NCBI GenBank assembly: GCA_030407005.1
Contig: JAUDYN010000003.1
Span: forward strand, 558,001 to 622,000
Length of the DNA: 64,000 nt
From: Desarmillaria ectypa
Lineage: Eukaryota; Basidiomycota; Agaricomycetes; Agaricales; Physalacriaceae
Direction: 5' to 3'
Every line of letters starts with the position of its first letter. Within the stretch, counting starts at the first letter, position 1. The position numbers were made by a program, and so were the translations under genes. A model generated the notes under the pieces. That model saw only the letters and a program-made list of their open reading frames with translations. It had not been told where the DNA came from and made no database searches. This document shows, one piece after another, positions 1-12,123 of the stretch.

Positions 1-176
1 CGACATCGACGGCACCTTCACCAAGCGGTACAGAGCGAGACAGAGACGACAGGATGCAGGTAGATAACCGGTCTATATCGCCACCGCCTCGCAGCAAGAT
101 GCCAGAAGCAGGTCGGTCTCCGCCAAAAGCGACGCCTTCGCCGCCTGTCGTTGAGAAGAAGGAGCCTTCTTCATAA
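1..176 (+). CDS. C-terminal tail of an unknown protein (cut by the left edge)
   Basis: Reading in the frame of codons starting at position 3, the sequence is open from the window edge to a TAA at 174-176. The roughly 57 residues are rich in Ser, Pro, Arg and Lys (for example RSISPPPRSK and PSPPVVEKKEPSS) and look like a disordered tail. No domain is visible, so the function cannot be named. The 5' part lies outside the window. Confidence rests on the clean open frame, its composition, and the AT-richer non-coding DNA that follows the stop. Confidence 0.5.
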   Translation, partial: TSTAPSPSGTERDRDDRMQVDNRSISPPPRSKMPEAGRSPPKATPSPPVVEKKEPSS

Positions 177-707
177 TCTATCCTTGGGTCTCAGTGGGTC
201 AGTTTATGAATTTTAATGAGAAGATAACGAGTGCATAAGTAATGTCGTCGCAATTGTTTTTTTATCTTGCATTATTTTATCCCTCTTGCTTTGGACGTAT
301 ATCTTTTTGATTTGTTAATAACATCGTTGTAAGTCTGTAGAACGAATGTTGTGCCATACATGCTGTGTCCATGCTATGAAATAATAATTTGTTGTAGTGA
401 AAAAGGTCCGATGCAGACATTTATTACTCGGGGCAAGAAATTCCGATGTCATGACTGAAAGTGATGGCTAATGATCCCTGCATGCATTGCCATGACATTT
501 CTCCGACTTTCAAAGTAGTCGAATCGAAAGTAGAATGCCCAGACTACTGAGTGCCGTGATCGCGGTCAATTACCAGCTTTCTGGTTGGCAACCGTGATCT
601 GTGACAACAGCTTCAAGCACACGCTCAATTTATCCACCAACCAACTCGTTCGTTTTGTCAAAGTATCTCTCTCAACACTACTTGCATCGATTCCTTCTCG
701 TGCAGTC
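177..707. other. Intergenic region with promoter of the next gene
   Basis: No supported gene. AT-rich 3' sequence follows the stop at 176. The last 100 bases before 708 hold pyrimidine-rich stretches typical of fungal promoters. No named regulatory motif stands out. Confidence 0.5.
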
Positions 708-2245
708 ATGTAGGTGCTATCTCATCGTCGCTATCAAGGCTCCCTGACCCGATTATCAGGCCGTTACCCAACGAGCGTCCACAGCAAAGTGTTGCGAATC
801 TCATCGGTAGATTCGAACAGCAAACCAAACGACAGTCAATATCTGCCTCTCCTGCTCGTAGCACAAGTGTCGTTTCACATAATACGGGCGATTCAGCCAA
901 GGTAGAAGTAAAGGAGAAGCGGGACTGGCCTCACAGGTCGACGACATCATCGTACACGGCTAGCCCTTCTTCGTCATGGATCAAGCCTCAATCATCGGCT
1001 CTGAAGACATCGTCTTCAACGAGTACAGTACCGATCTCGACGGCGGTAGACACCCCTGTGGTAGACGCTGTCGCGACACCTGCGCCAACTCAGTTGCCAT
1101 CTCCCGAGCATTCTGATCCCAAGAACCCTTTACCATCGAAGCCAGTGCTTAAGCAAAGCCCAGCACTGACATCCTTCAAGTCTCCTTCCAAGGCGTTGAC
1201 GCCGAAAATATCACCCGGCAGGTCGACATCGACATCGACTCCGCTGAAGCCACAGCATACAGGCCAATCTACTACATCAACGATATCTTCTGTACGGAAG
1301 ACAGTGCCAAGGACTAGCATGACTACGGCTGCGCGTGCCAAGACTCCGTCACGTCCCAGCCAACGTCCGAAAACGCCTCCACGCAGTACTACTTCTACTA
1401 CTCCCAGAGCGAGAACACCAAGCTCTATACGTCCCGGGTCAGGCTTGTTCGCACCTACCGCAGCCTCGCTAGCTAGGGCGCGAGATGCCCAGGCTCCTGC
1501 GCTGGTACCCAAAAAGAAGTCGGTGTTGTCGAGTGCGGTTGCTGATAGGCTGAACAAACCTACTGCTGCGTCGGCGAGTAAGGCTCGTACACCTGCGGTT
1601 GTGCCTTCCAGGGGTAAGCCTGTGACCCGTGGGGTTGTGAAGCCCAAGTTGCCTCCGTCGGGTAGTACGAGGGTGGTGAAGAAGGACAGTGTAAAAGGGG
1701 CCGTGATTGGAGCAACTGCTGTTGCTGCTGCTGCTGCTGTTGACGGCGTTCCAGACGAGGCTGTTGATGAGCACGCGGAAACAAACGGCCACGCTACACA
1801 ACCTTCTTCTGAGCAGGTACATGAGGACGCAGCTGGGCGTCATGAAGAAGTCCATGATGAGGCGGAGATCCATACCGAACCTGAAGCGCGTGTCGAAACG
1901 GAGGAGCGTGAAGAAGCAGACCACGATGAAGCGGTGCCAGTTGATACCCCAGAGGCTGCTGTGGAGATCCAGCCTCAGGATCCCACGTCGCCCGAAGGTG
2001 TTTCAGTCACTGTGCCTGATGTAGAGGAAGGGTCCACTGGAGAACGCACGCCTGTTGCTCAAAGGCACTCTCACGAACGCCCTGTTGAGCGGGAGCATGT
2101 ATCCGAAGAGTCTCCTGAAGAAACGCGCCCTTCTGTTGGCAATGATATTGAGGATATCGTCAATCTACTGGAATCGACGTCGCGTCCAGTCAGCATCGTT
2201 AGCATCCCCGACGATGTGGTTGATATCCCTGATGAGTCGGGGTAG
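708..2245 (+). CDS. Disordered Ser/Pro/Thr-rich fungal protein; start codon split by an intron
   Basis: The long frame runs from about 713 to the TAG at 2243-2245, but its first ATG is not in frame. The best model joins 708-709 (AT) to 760-2245. The intron 710-759 starts GTAGGT, has a CTGAC branch site near 744 and ends TCAG, and the join restores ATG. The 495-residue product starts MPLPNERPQQSVANLIGRFE. That segment is followed by Lys/Arg-rich, Ser/Thr/Pro-rich sequence, an Ala run (GCT repeats near 1724), an acidic Glu-rich stretch and a C-terminal motif with IEDIVNLLES. No catalytic domain or membrane segment is visible. It is predicted to be largely disordered, perhaps a scaffold, but the function is unknown. 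The coding frame is well supported; the split start is less so, since a longer upstream exon could exist. Confidence 0.6.
1724..1738 (+). repeat. (GCT)5 trinucleotide run
   Basis: Five perfect GCT units, with GCTGTT on the left and GTT on the right, encode an Ala run inside the preceding gene. It is a short coding microsatellite. Confidence 0.8.
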
Positions 2246-2719
2246 AAGCAATTAACCGCTCAAAATATTCGCGCAAATGATACCTTTTCTTCCATTTCTA
2301 CTCTACGACACCCAATCGCTGTATCTTTCTAGATCTCATATAATATTTTTGGACGACACACTGTACACTCATGGTGCGTTTTCCCTCGCCTGTTTATTTG
2401 CTGTTGGATCTCATTGTGCTTCTAGCATTTTCCCGATTCGCCAAATATGCCTCTCGCTTTCCTTCATTTCTGTCTCTCTTTCCCTACCTCTCTTACTTAT
2501 TTTGGTGTTTTGTCGTGTCTATGCATTAGGCTACATTTTGGAATAAATCGCATTCGTTTTTAAGTTTGCAACGGCAACCTGAGAGATTGCCGATATTTGC
2601 TTGGCATGCCGCACACAAACATGACACCGTTGCACCTTGTTCCCGGTCAGTGGCATTCGACACCAAGGTAGCTCGACTGCCTCTTCGTATCATCGCGAGG
2701 CTATCTCGATGCCCTTGTC
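2246..2719. other. Intergenic region, promoter of ERF4
   Basis: No gene seen. Pyrimidine-rich tracts lie between about 2390 and 2510. The region combines the terminator of the upstream gene with the promoter of ERF4. Confidence 0.5.
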
Positions 2720-4135
2720 ATGTTCTCTGAACCCCTTCCAGTTCAATCAGATTCTTTGGTGACACCTCCAATTGACATGCAACGCGGCGATGCATTCTCA
2801 CATTCATTGACTTCTTCACACCTCTCGATAAAGCGGAACTCAGTTTTGGACCCTGCCAAAATGGCGAATTCTGGTCACAGCGTAGACGGAGCTGTTTTAG
2901 ACATCACACGAATGGATTCGAAGCGTGAAGATACAGACGAGGAGCTGCGATTTACGAGGGAAACGTCATTTGATGGACCCCTTCCGAGCCCGCCTTTGAC
3001 TAGGACTAATACAAAAGAGAGTGTTGTCCAGCAATACCAGGAGAAGACCCTTGCTACCGAGAACCAGGATTCGAAGGCCAGGGAGAAGGACTCAGTCTGG
3101 CATCCATTGCAATTTGGCGACCCTACAGGCCATGCTCAGGATACCACCGTCGTCGACTTGGGCGATTCTATTGTTGACGCTAATGGTCGCCTAGTGTTCC
3201 CTGATGAAATGAGCAAAAACTCACCCCTTCCTTCTCCTCGCGGATCTATTCATCCCATTGACACACAAAAACCGCATTCCCCGCAGCCATGGGAGCTCGT
3301 TGATCCTCCTTCTTCAAATGGTCACAAGGCTTCGCAGTATGGGACGGTGTCAAACAGGTTCAGCACCCTGCAGGGTACCTCGTATGCATTTTTTTTCTCG
3401 TTTACAACGTTGCCATGTCGCTTATTGGTCCCTGTAGACACCACCGGCCTTTGATACCCAAATCTTCGTATTACTTCGGGCCTCCACCTCCGGATGCGGC
3501 GTTTGGTACCCCACCAATGGGTCAAATCGGTGCCCATCATCCTCGGGAAGTCATTCGGATCGAGCGGGATTATACGGGGGGAGAGTTGATTCAATTTGCT
3601 CCGATCTATCCGCTTGAGCTGGAAGGACGGGTTCGTTGACTTCTATTTTCAGACTGCCAAGGGGCAGGAACTCGGGCGGTGTTCTGACCTCATGGCCAAT
3701 AGATAACACCAACACAGTTCTTGGAATCAATCAATGCCATCAACGAACTCCTCATATCTGCGCATAGTATTCGGCGTTCGATAGTTGACAATGTGCTTGC
3801 GGTCGTCACGTTGTACCTGTCAAGACTGATCATCACTTCACACTACGAGAAGGTTTGTATTCCTGACCTTTTCCGTAACAATGATCCTCTAATGCTTGTT
3901 TCTGATAGGAGATGAAACGGCTCAAGCTGCTTTTTGATGAACTCAATACCGGACTATATAATCCTGCTGGCCTGAATCTTCTTTGGCCCGGCAAGGTGGC
4001 TTTTTTATACGTGAGTTTCAGAAAGTGCATCCGGGTCCAGTCTATATATACTGACGATTCCTCAGATGGAAATCGAATACTACGTGAGTTTTGTCAAAGC
4101 CCTTACTTTCTGAAACTGACTTGAATGTCCAGTGA
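2720..4135 (+). CDS. ERF4: ERF4 / golgin A7 family palmitoyltransferase subunit
   Basis: Homologue of yeast Erf4 and human GOLGA7, the non-catalytic partner of the DHHC palmitoyltransferase Erf2 that lipidates Ras at the ER/Golgi membrane. Six coding exons fit in phase: 2720-3357, 3438-3630, 3703-3852, 3909-4010, 4066-4083 and 4133-4135, giving 367 residues. The first ~215 residues are a low-complexity, Ser/Pro-rich head. The ERF4 domain follows: RIERDYTGGELIQF, then PLELEGRITPTQFLESINAI, LSRLIITSHYEKEMKRL, LYNPAGLNLLWPGKVAFLYM and EIEYY at the very end. The first intron has a weak donor (GTTCAG), so the exon 1 end is the least certain point. The last intron, with donor GTGAGT, separates the final sense codon from a terminal exon that contributes only TGA. 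Reading into that intron would instead add nine residues. Confidence 0.88.
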
Positions 4136-4900
4136 TACCAATCCTGTTCCGCTCGACTCGTCTTATTTTTATTGCTTTTTGCGGATACATCTCTTAGATC
4201 CTTTTCACATCTGTATTTGACAATCATTATCCGTGTTTCCGTCGATCTTCAGTAGGCATCTCCCGTTTGACTATCTCTATATATCATCTTTGGACAGCGA
4301 GAGGTAGCAATATTCAGCAATAGTTTCCTTAATGATAATTGACAATGGGGCTACCCCGCCTCGATCTGATCATCAGGGAAAAGCTGGGAATAAACATGAA
4401 GCGGAAATTCGGATATCCGTGATGATTTAACCGATGGTCAAAAATCATCACTACGCGCACTTAATGACATTGCGATCGACGTATTGGAGCAGAAGAGGCG
4501 CACTCTATCAAAACACACGGAACGTGGCCAAAAGTTCGACTGAATCTGTTAGAACAACTACACGGTGTACAGGTCGGTACTAGTTTGCGTGTGAGGATTT
4601 CCGAGAGGCTATGCACCAGGGACGAATGGAGGTAGGGTTAAGGTTTGGTAGAAGTCACATGCCTTCTCGAATATTCTCGGATGCCGAGTGCCGCGCGTCC
4701 TCTCTAATAAATGGGGGATACCGGCGATCAACGGCAAAGAAGGAAAGGTGCTTGGTAAGACACCTGTGACGATTGCTTGGGCACCGAGTGGACATATCTC
4801 TCTCAACGCCGTCACCTTCACCGTTGAGCACCAAATCTAATCTTTTCTTCTACTTCCATCTCTCAGTTTCCTCGTCCTCTCATTTTTATTTCCCTCATCA
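4136..4900. other. Intergenic region, promoter of the AP-1 gene
   Basis: No gene supported. A CT-rich stretch lies at about 4835-4900, just before the bZIP start. Short open frames here have no coding character. Confidence 0.5.
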
Positions 4901-6780
4901 ATGGAGTCCTTTCCCGAAATCACACCGCTCTGGGATCTCTCGCAGGCAACCACATTTTCCCAGCTTGCCGACGACGACTTTCTTGCTCTCTTGCAAAAGC
5001 AATTCCCCAGTGCTACTAATCCACCTAATCTGAGTGGTGATTTTGCTGTGGATCCTCAGAGCATATCCCGATTCTCTCTGCCCAGTCTCAACCCACCATC
5101 CGAAGACAGTAGTCCCAGTCCGCCTCGAAGCGGCGAACCTAGCTCTAGCATGCAGACACAAGATGATGATGACTCGTTTGTTCAGGGTGATACCTCGATG
5201 AAGCGGAAAGCGAGTAATGAAGACTTCGAAGAGGGGCCAAGCCAGAAATCGCAGCATACTGGTGAGCAGCACTGGGTCCACTGGCTTCTGCCTTTCAGAC
5301 TCTTACTGTTTGCCACATAGCCGGCAACGGTAAAAAGGGAGCAAGTTCCTCCAAGCGCAAGTCGAATGGACCAGTAAGCAATATGTTTGTAATTCAATTG
5401 AAACAATGCTTATCGAGATAACAGGATGAAAGCCGCCTCCTGAAACGCAAAGAGCAAAACCGTGCCGCTCAGCGCGCATTTAGGGAAAGAAAAGAAAAGC
5501 ACGTCAAGGATGTAAGTTTAGTGGTCCCGGCTATATCGGAGCCGAACCACCCTGACTCCACTTTCCGCAGCTTGAGGATAAGGTCGCCGCCCTTGAGGCC
5601 CGTAACGAACAGACAACATCTGAAAATGAAAACTTGCGCGATATACTGGCTAGGCTGCAGTCAGAGAACATGGCGCTTAAGCAGGGGTCTTTCACTTTCC
5701 AAGTCCCAAAAACCGCTGGTCGCTCGATAGCCTCACCATCCACTTCCCCATTATCACCTCCTGAAACTTCCCTTTCAACATCATTCAGCCGTAGTTCCCC
5801 AAAGCCTTCTCTGCAAAAATACACGAATCCTCTTGATCTCAGTTCGTTGACAGCATTTGATCCGAGCGTACTGGATCTGCTCGATGAACCTCAGGCGACT
5901 GCGACAACATCGGGAGGGACGATGGGGATGGACTTTGACTACAACAAAGACAAAGGCTATCTGACCTCCAACTTCACGACCATCGCCAATAATCCCGCCT
6001 TCTTTTCCTTGGCATCAATGTTCGACCCCACGCCAACGCCTTCCCCGCCAACTGACAACAATGTGTCTAACTCTGATACACCTTCCTTCAACTTTGATAT
6101 AAATTCGCTCACTGCATGGACCCCGTCGTCGGCCCATGATTCCGGAACACTGGATGACTTGTTTGGTTCATACATTGATCACGCTTCAGGAGTAGACTTG
6201 AACAGCATTCTCGCTCCATCTTCTATCAGTCCCATAGTTCATCAAGCGAATCTCAATACTCATGTCACCTCACCTGATTCCTCATCTTCCTCACCGTCGT
6301 CTAATGGATCGGATCCTAGTCTTTTTGGTACACCTATAGAGGGATCTTCGTCGGAGTCGGACGTGGGACATGATGAAGCTTCATGTCCGAAGACGAAGTC
6401 GGAATGTGTCAGGCTTGTGGATAATGGTGGGTTGTCGCCATTTGTGACAAACTCCTTCTTCCGCAAAGCCGGAGACAATACACTTGTTAGTGGTGTATCG
6501 TGTCAAGGATCGTCAAGCTTTCCTAAAACGACGAAGAATGACAACAACGTAGAGGTTTTGAGTGCATGGCGGAGTATAACGTCGAATCCTAATTTCAAGG
6601 TGAGCACTTTACGTTCAATGTGACCAAGCGGGTGTTCAACCCGTACGATTTTAGGATTGCGACATCAACGAATTGTGTTCAGAGTTTTCGAGTAAGGCTC
6701 GGTGCGATGGGACGAAGGTGGTTTTGGAACCATCTGGCGTCCAGCATATACTGAAAAACCTATCCAAGAACCGAGCATAG
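4901..6780 (+). CDS. AP-1-like bZIP transcription factor (Yap1/Pap1 family)
   Basis: Probable oxidative-stress regulator. Five exons fit in phase: 4901-5261, 5321-5373, 5425-5511, 5571-6599 and 6655-6780, giving 551 residues. The basic region (about 142-164) reads KRKEQNRAAQRAFRERKEKH, the Yap1/Pap1 signature, and a leucine zipper starts at 168 (LEDKVAALE). Long Ser/Pro/Thr-rich activation-like regions follow. Near residue 439 there is a CPKTKSEC pair. The last exon encodes a C-terminal Cys-rich domain with C512, C518 and C527 (LCSEFSSKARC), matching the C-x8-C of the Yap1 redox domain. In Yap1 these cysteines form disulfides that mask the export signal, so peroxide-regulated nuclear retention is inferred here. 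The terminal redox domain sits alone on its own exon. Confidence 0.9.
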
Positions 6781-7721
6781 AGCGGCTGCTTTCGTATCCA
6801 ACACGATTGACTTTTCGTGTGTACCCCGCCGCGTACTCGACATACCCGTGGTGTGGAGAGAAGTTGGGGAACATCAAGAGCTCTACCCGCTCTACACCGT
6901 GTACTTTCGTTTTCCCAAGTTGTCAAATAAATAGGCTCACGATTGGGTATCCCCATTTTGGGTATTGGGGGTTATGGGATGCGGAGCGCAAAGCACGTAC
7001 AGCCCTTTATTCCCGGACAACGCACAGTTTGCATATCTGTTTCATACCTTTCATTGCTCAAGTCGTACCTCATGTATTTGTTTTTATAACTTACTATAAG
7101 TCTTCTCTTTCATCTTTCGTATCAATAGCACCAGTATCGTGTATAAGTACCATTCAAGCTCCGTTCTCGATGAAGTACCACCACCGCTATTGTAGAACAC
7201 GTCTGGCAGTAGCTCTATGAACTAATAGCCAACTCATAGGGGCGTTGTATAACATGAATAGCTTACCTATATTGACGACAGGTCTGGGCATGTGAAGCTG
7301 TATGTTATCCTTGACAGCATGAGTGGAAGACATCGACATGCAGCACTGTTGGAAACATCCAGAAGCCGTGAACTTGTGCTTTTTTCCTTCCGATTCGGTG
7401 TCACAGTCAAAAAAAAAAACCGATAAGAACTAGCCGCTGCAATCAGTGATCTCCAAGAACGACGGAACAAATGGATTGCACGTCATGGCGGGCAATGTTT
7501 AGAAAACGTAGTAATAACGGTCGGTATATGATAACATTGTCCAAGCGTACACTGAGGAAGGGCTTGGAATGCACCCACTTAAGACAGACTGAATGAATGA
7601 TCACAATTTGGGATAGACGATATTACTCCGGTAATACACTCGCCTTTGATTAATCTATAAACTCTATCATTAATAGTTCTATGCAATTATTCCCTGATTC
7701 AGACTTCTATAAGCATCATGA
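6781..7721. other. Convergent intergenic region
   Basis: Lies between the 3' ends of the AP-1 gene (+) and the FSH hydrolase gene (-). AT-rich. The open frames here do not resemble proteins, and I see no RNA gene or repeat. Confidence 0.5.
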
Positions 7722-8945
7722 TCATGCGTTTGCTACAGGCGTAGCAGTTCCGGAATTCGGCGTCGACTCGGATACAATGGGAGATGGTATATCAGCGGAC
7801 GGATCTCGTATGTATGCAGCGAGGAATTTCCTCCATGGAGTCTTAGAAGGGATGAAATGGCCTGGAACCCACGAATGAGATATGCTTCGAGATATTCATA
7901 ATGGAAGACAGCGGACCTCCGTCGTGTTCCTCAATTCGTTTATTGCCGGAGACGTCCATGAGCTCTTGGGAGCGGGCTGAGCTGACTATGACGTCGTTTT
8001 TGCCTATGATATGAAGCGTGGGCGTGGAATAGGGTGGGTTGAATAGAACGTCTGCTAGGGGGTCCCTGATCCTCAACCCGGAAATTGCGACACAGAATTT
8101 GCTGAGGGAATAATGAGACCGGTCCCATAGGATAGTAACGGTATTTGTACATACAAAGGTGGATGCGGTGATTTACCATCTATGAGGAACGGCGGATAGC
8201 TTTCTGGTTTTTCCAACTGTTGAAATACGACTGCATGTCAGTCTTGGGGAAAACATTTGGGTGCGCTTGATCACGGACCAAAGCGCACAGCAAGGCGGCG
8301 ACGGCCGCTCCCTGACTACGGAAATAGATATAAGACGAAAATTAAGAATTCGTGTGGATATTTCATTCTACCTAAATCCAAACACGCCCTGAAATTAATG
8401 CATCAGAGATATGTCGGCAAAAAAAAAATAGATACGTGCTGACTCACATCGTATGTGCGTTCTTTGAGGATATCCCGAAATAAAATAAGTGACTCGTCCA
8501 GACCAACGGCTCGGGTTTTGTCGGCGAAGGCTCTGAACCATCCTCGAGGAGTGAGCGCCGTGTCCTCAGTGGATGAAGCTTCAGGGGTGTTTTCATTTGA
8601 TTCTGAGGCACCACCGAACAGATCTTCAGCTTGGAGGACATGAGGCGCGTCGACGAAGACTAATAAATGAGAGCGGGTTCATACTAATGTTAATTTAATA
8701 TACGACTTCAAGGACCGCCTACCCATGTCAACATCTTTTCCACATTGTTTCCGCAAGGCTCCGAGCTAACGTTGCACGATTAAACATTGTTCCGTGATAC
8801 TATGTGGAACGTGTACGACGTACGCGTTTGTTCAAGATATGGGCATTCTGAGCATAACTGTAATAGGACGAGTCAGAGTCTATCTGTGATAATTACCTGA
8901 TGAACGATACCCATGGAGGACAAGAATCGATTTAATGGTAGTCAT
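7722..8945 (-). CDS. FSH-family serine hydrolase, nine exons
   Basis: Alpha/beta hydrolase of the FSH (family of serine hydrolases, yeast Fsh1-like) group; cytosolic, natural substrate unknown. Nine exons on - fit in phase: 8911-8945, 8824-8857, 8723-8765, 8448-8659, 8372-8388, 8279-8315, 8155-8216, 7917-8101 and 7722-7861, giving 254 residues, a normal family length. The start is MTTIKSILVLHGYAQNAHIL, followed by LGALRKQCGKDVDMVFVDAP. The nucleophile elbow is GVFGFSQGAA (Ser114). The acid is in HIIGKNDVIV (Asp183), and the His is in EEHDGGHFIPS (His210). A variable Ser/Thr/Pro tail ends the protein. Several exons are tiny (17, 34, 35 and 37 bases), so ordinary frame scans show only scraps. 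All three catalytic residues are present and no stop interrupts the model, so the gene looks intact. Confidence 0.87.
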
Positions 8946-11900
8946 GGTTAAGAAAGAACGATCTTGATGATCGGAAAATCGATGGATCTGATTTTATGGA
9001 CATGACCGTCGTCATTGCACGGAACCGGACGTGTAGAGAAGACTTGAGTAAGAGGAGGTGTAAGGATTGATTGAATGTTTTCCGTGACGAGTTAACTTGT
9101 GCCGTATTGCTATTAATTAATCACGGAAATTGCAACAGACAGACTCAATTCTGAGTGTCGGTCTGGCGAGTCCGGTAATAGCCGGGATTCCGTTGCACAT
9201 GGAAGGTCGAAGTTCATGAAAGGGATGATAGATGTGTACGAAGCTACAGGGTCAGCCATACTTCTTCAGTTTGTAGAATAATGAAAGAGGTGCAAGACTA
9301 CAATTGGCACCGGCGTTTCTCGAAAGTTATCTCAAATCGTGGATGCAGCTCACCGGCTAGTAGGGACAACCCAGCCAGTGGATAAACAAATAGGCTAAAG
9401 GTGATAAGATTTGTCGGTCTTTATACTAGTTAAACTGCGTAGACCTTCCTGTCGCGCATGATATAGTATATTACAATCCAATGGTCTAGAAAGCGCCGAA
9501 TGCGAAGAAGAATTCAACAATATGTGCTATATCTCCTGCATTAGGGTAAGTCGCGTGAAGGCATTCCATTTTACAAAAATTGGGAGTCAAGTGGAGAGTC
9601 TAAACCTGATTTCATCATTATTATTTCAGGTCATCGTGATGGGAGGAAATAATACATTTTGATAAAATCAAAAACACAGCCACATACTTCGACTTTGCTT
9701 TGTATTCTCCTCTCCTCAAAATCAGCAATGTTCCGGCATAGCATCCGGGAACGGTCGACATCAGCGGCACCTCTGTGTTTTTTTAGTACTTCTGCTCCGT
9801 CCATCCTGGGTTAGAGCCTCATCAGAAATTCAACTGTACTGTTTCCGTGTCCTGACACACTCTGTGGCACAAGAGCATTTTAAAGTTCTCGCCCAGCGAC
9901 TACCTGCCCTGATAACGGCTGCTTTCAAAATCGGGACCGAGGTTCGTTACTTTTGCCTCCAAGTTCACGAATATGTCGGCATTTTCGATGGTTACAATTA
10001 GACCCTATTGTTTGCCTCATTTCAAACACACTTTAAGAAGAGACACACAAAATGTTCTTCATCTGCCTCATCACATGGGTACAAGGAATCGCGTCGGGCA
10101 TTTTAAGGTTCTGTATTGGCGATAAATATATTCAAAACTAGACTGGTTGACTCACAGGATTCGTAGAGCAACGGTCTTCTTGGGTATATAGAACTGTGGG
10201 GCCTACACAGATGATAGAAGAACTTCGAAAGTCTAGACCGCCTCAGTGCCTTTTCGAAGGGCATCATTCACTGTAGGTTCGTGATGCTCGCCACCGCCAT
10301 TTTTTGTCGATGTTGACCCAAATCTAGGATCAAACTTGAAGACGTCTTCCCCTCTACCTCGCTTCCCATCAACTGGTTACGAGGATCCGGTTGACTATTC
10401 ACCGGTACCTTTTTCACTCAGAGCGCCATCCGCCAATCGTATCTTTACTTCAGGTACTTAACTGTATGATATTCTTGCCCTCTCGCAGGTTATTGTAGCT
10501 TCTCGGACGTTCTAAGCTAGGGTCATTCCATCTTGCGTCAAGCCTGCCGTACATTTCTCTCGCCTGTCGTGAGCATCGGTGGCCATCGGAGAACGGGTTC
10601 GCGTACGTACCTATACGCAGAACCTTGAATGTGTGAGCCCTCTTCGCTGCTCTTCATTTCCTCTCTCCCTTTCTCTTCGCTTCCAGGGTCGGATGTTTTG
10701 CCTTGTGGCTTTCTTTTTTGACTAGGTGACCATATCTGTATGCATATTCACGGAAAGGTACGAAATTATCCTCTAATTGAATACGCTGTTTGTTGGTTAG
10801 GCCCAAATATATCCAAGTCGGAGTCGTCCTTGATTCTATTTCTTGTCCAGTTTGTCTGCGGCATTTTTAGTCGACAGAGACACACGCCTAACGTGGTATG
10901 CAACATGTCCTGCAGGGCAAGGACCACAACTTAATGTTCCGCAACCCTCCACTTTGTCTGTTACGTCCACAAAATCAGCACCGAAACCGCAAGTTTCTGA
11001 TAGGTTTCCTTGTGGATAATTACACTTTCTCTTCACATGGGTCCAATGTTAGGGTACGAAACACTCTCACATTGCCATTCACTTCATTATCGAGTACGTC
11101 CGCATATTTCTTCTGCTATAGACTTACTTTTTCACACCAGTATCGGATACCGATCTCGTGGGACCGCCATTCAAAACATTGGCAAGTTCGTTCCTCGCTT
11201 CGCTTTATCTAAAACGGTACGCCTGGGAGCTTCTCTACCTTGCCCAACACCTTGAGATGTGTCACCAATACCCTGGCACATCGTGCTTAGACTGCAATCT
11301 CGTCTGGGGCTACCTTAATGTTGTCAAACTTTGTATACGATGACGGAAGCCGGAGATACAGCAGATACAGTCTGATCCTGAACTGCCAAGGACACTTTTG
11401 TGATATTCAATGAAAGCGGGCCCGTGCTCTCTCTTTCTTCGTTGCAGATCTTGGGTGCTTCAACTTCCTCATCACTTCCTAGGACGAAGCAATGGACAGC
11501 GTGAAGATCTGAGTGACAGTAATTGGTACTTCGTAGTCCGAGCCTCAATATCTAGCCTCTTTGGAGTCTCTGGAGCGCATCGGCACGTAGAAGTGACTGC
11601 TTGCGACAGGTAGTTGAAAGGCTTGGCAGAGAAGAGATTTGCGACTGTCAGAATGTGATAGATATGAAACAGGACTCTTGGGTTGATTAGAGACGGCACT
11701 GGGCGAGCCATTCGATACCTTCCCTTCCTTCTGCTGTTTAATTACGGTGCCAAAAATGATTGGACGCTCTAGTAGAAGCATTCGCAGTGCATCGAAGGTT
11801 TTTTAATTCCTATTTAGCATTTTTACACATGAGACAGTAAGCTTCATTTGAGACAATCTTGAATGTACGCGAAGACCTCGGTCTGTTTTGAGTTGCATAA

Positions 11901-12123
11901 ATATTGACAAGTGTCAGCAGACTTTCAGCCCTACAGTCAATGCGATTGTCGTCTACGACCATGGAGTATTGTAGCTAAAATTAAAGATCGTGATAAGCGT
12001 GAGTATGAAGTCCGTGTCATAAACGTATGCAATAGAAAGCAAGAAGCAACAGTCAATGTACGTCCAAAGTCCAGGATAAAAAAATTTGAACAAAAACCAT
12101 ATATTCTCCAGCGTTCGCACGGA
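8946..12123. other. 3.2-kb stretch without a supported gene
   Basis: The longest gene-poor stretch in the window. It holds the upstream region of the FSH gene and the 3' side of the DUF7137 gene. Scattered open frames of 60-100 codons occur at 10740-11340 (+) and 11324-11780 (-). Some have mildly protein-like composition, but none carries a family motif or a convincing exon chain. No inverted repeat, transposase motif or tRNA was recognised. It may hold a decayed gene or a non-coding transcript. Confidence 0.45.

Noticed and set aside
1090..1647. Long minus-strand open frame of 185 codons
   Set aside because: It lies opposite the plus-strand disordered gene; the plus frame is longer and continues on both sides, and the minus text has no motif.
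10898..11343. Overlapping plus-strand frames that looked like a small gene
   Set aside because: Three frames overlap with no shared splice logic and no motif. The composition is no better than chance for AT-balanced DNA.
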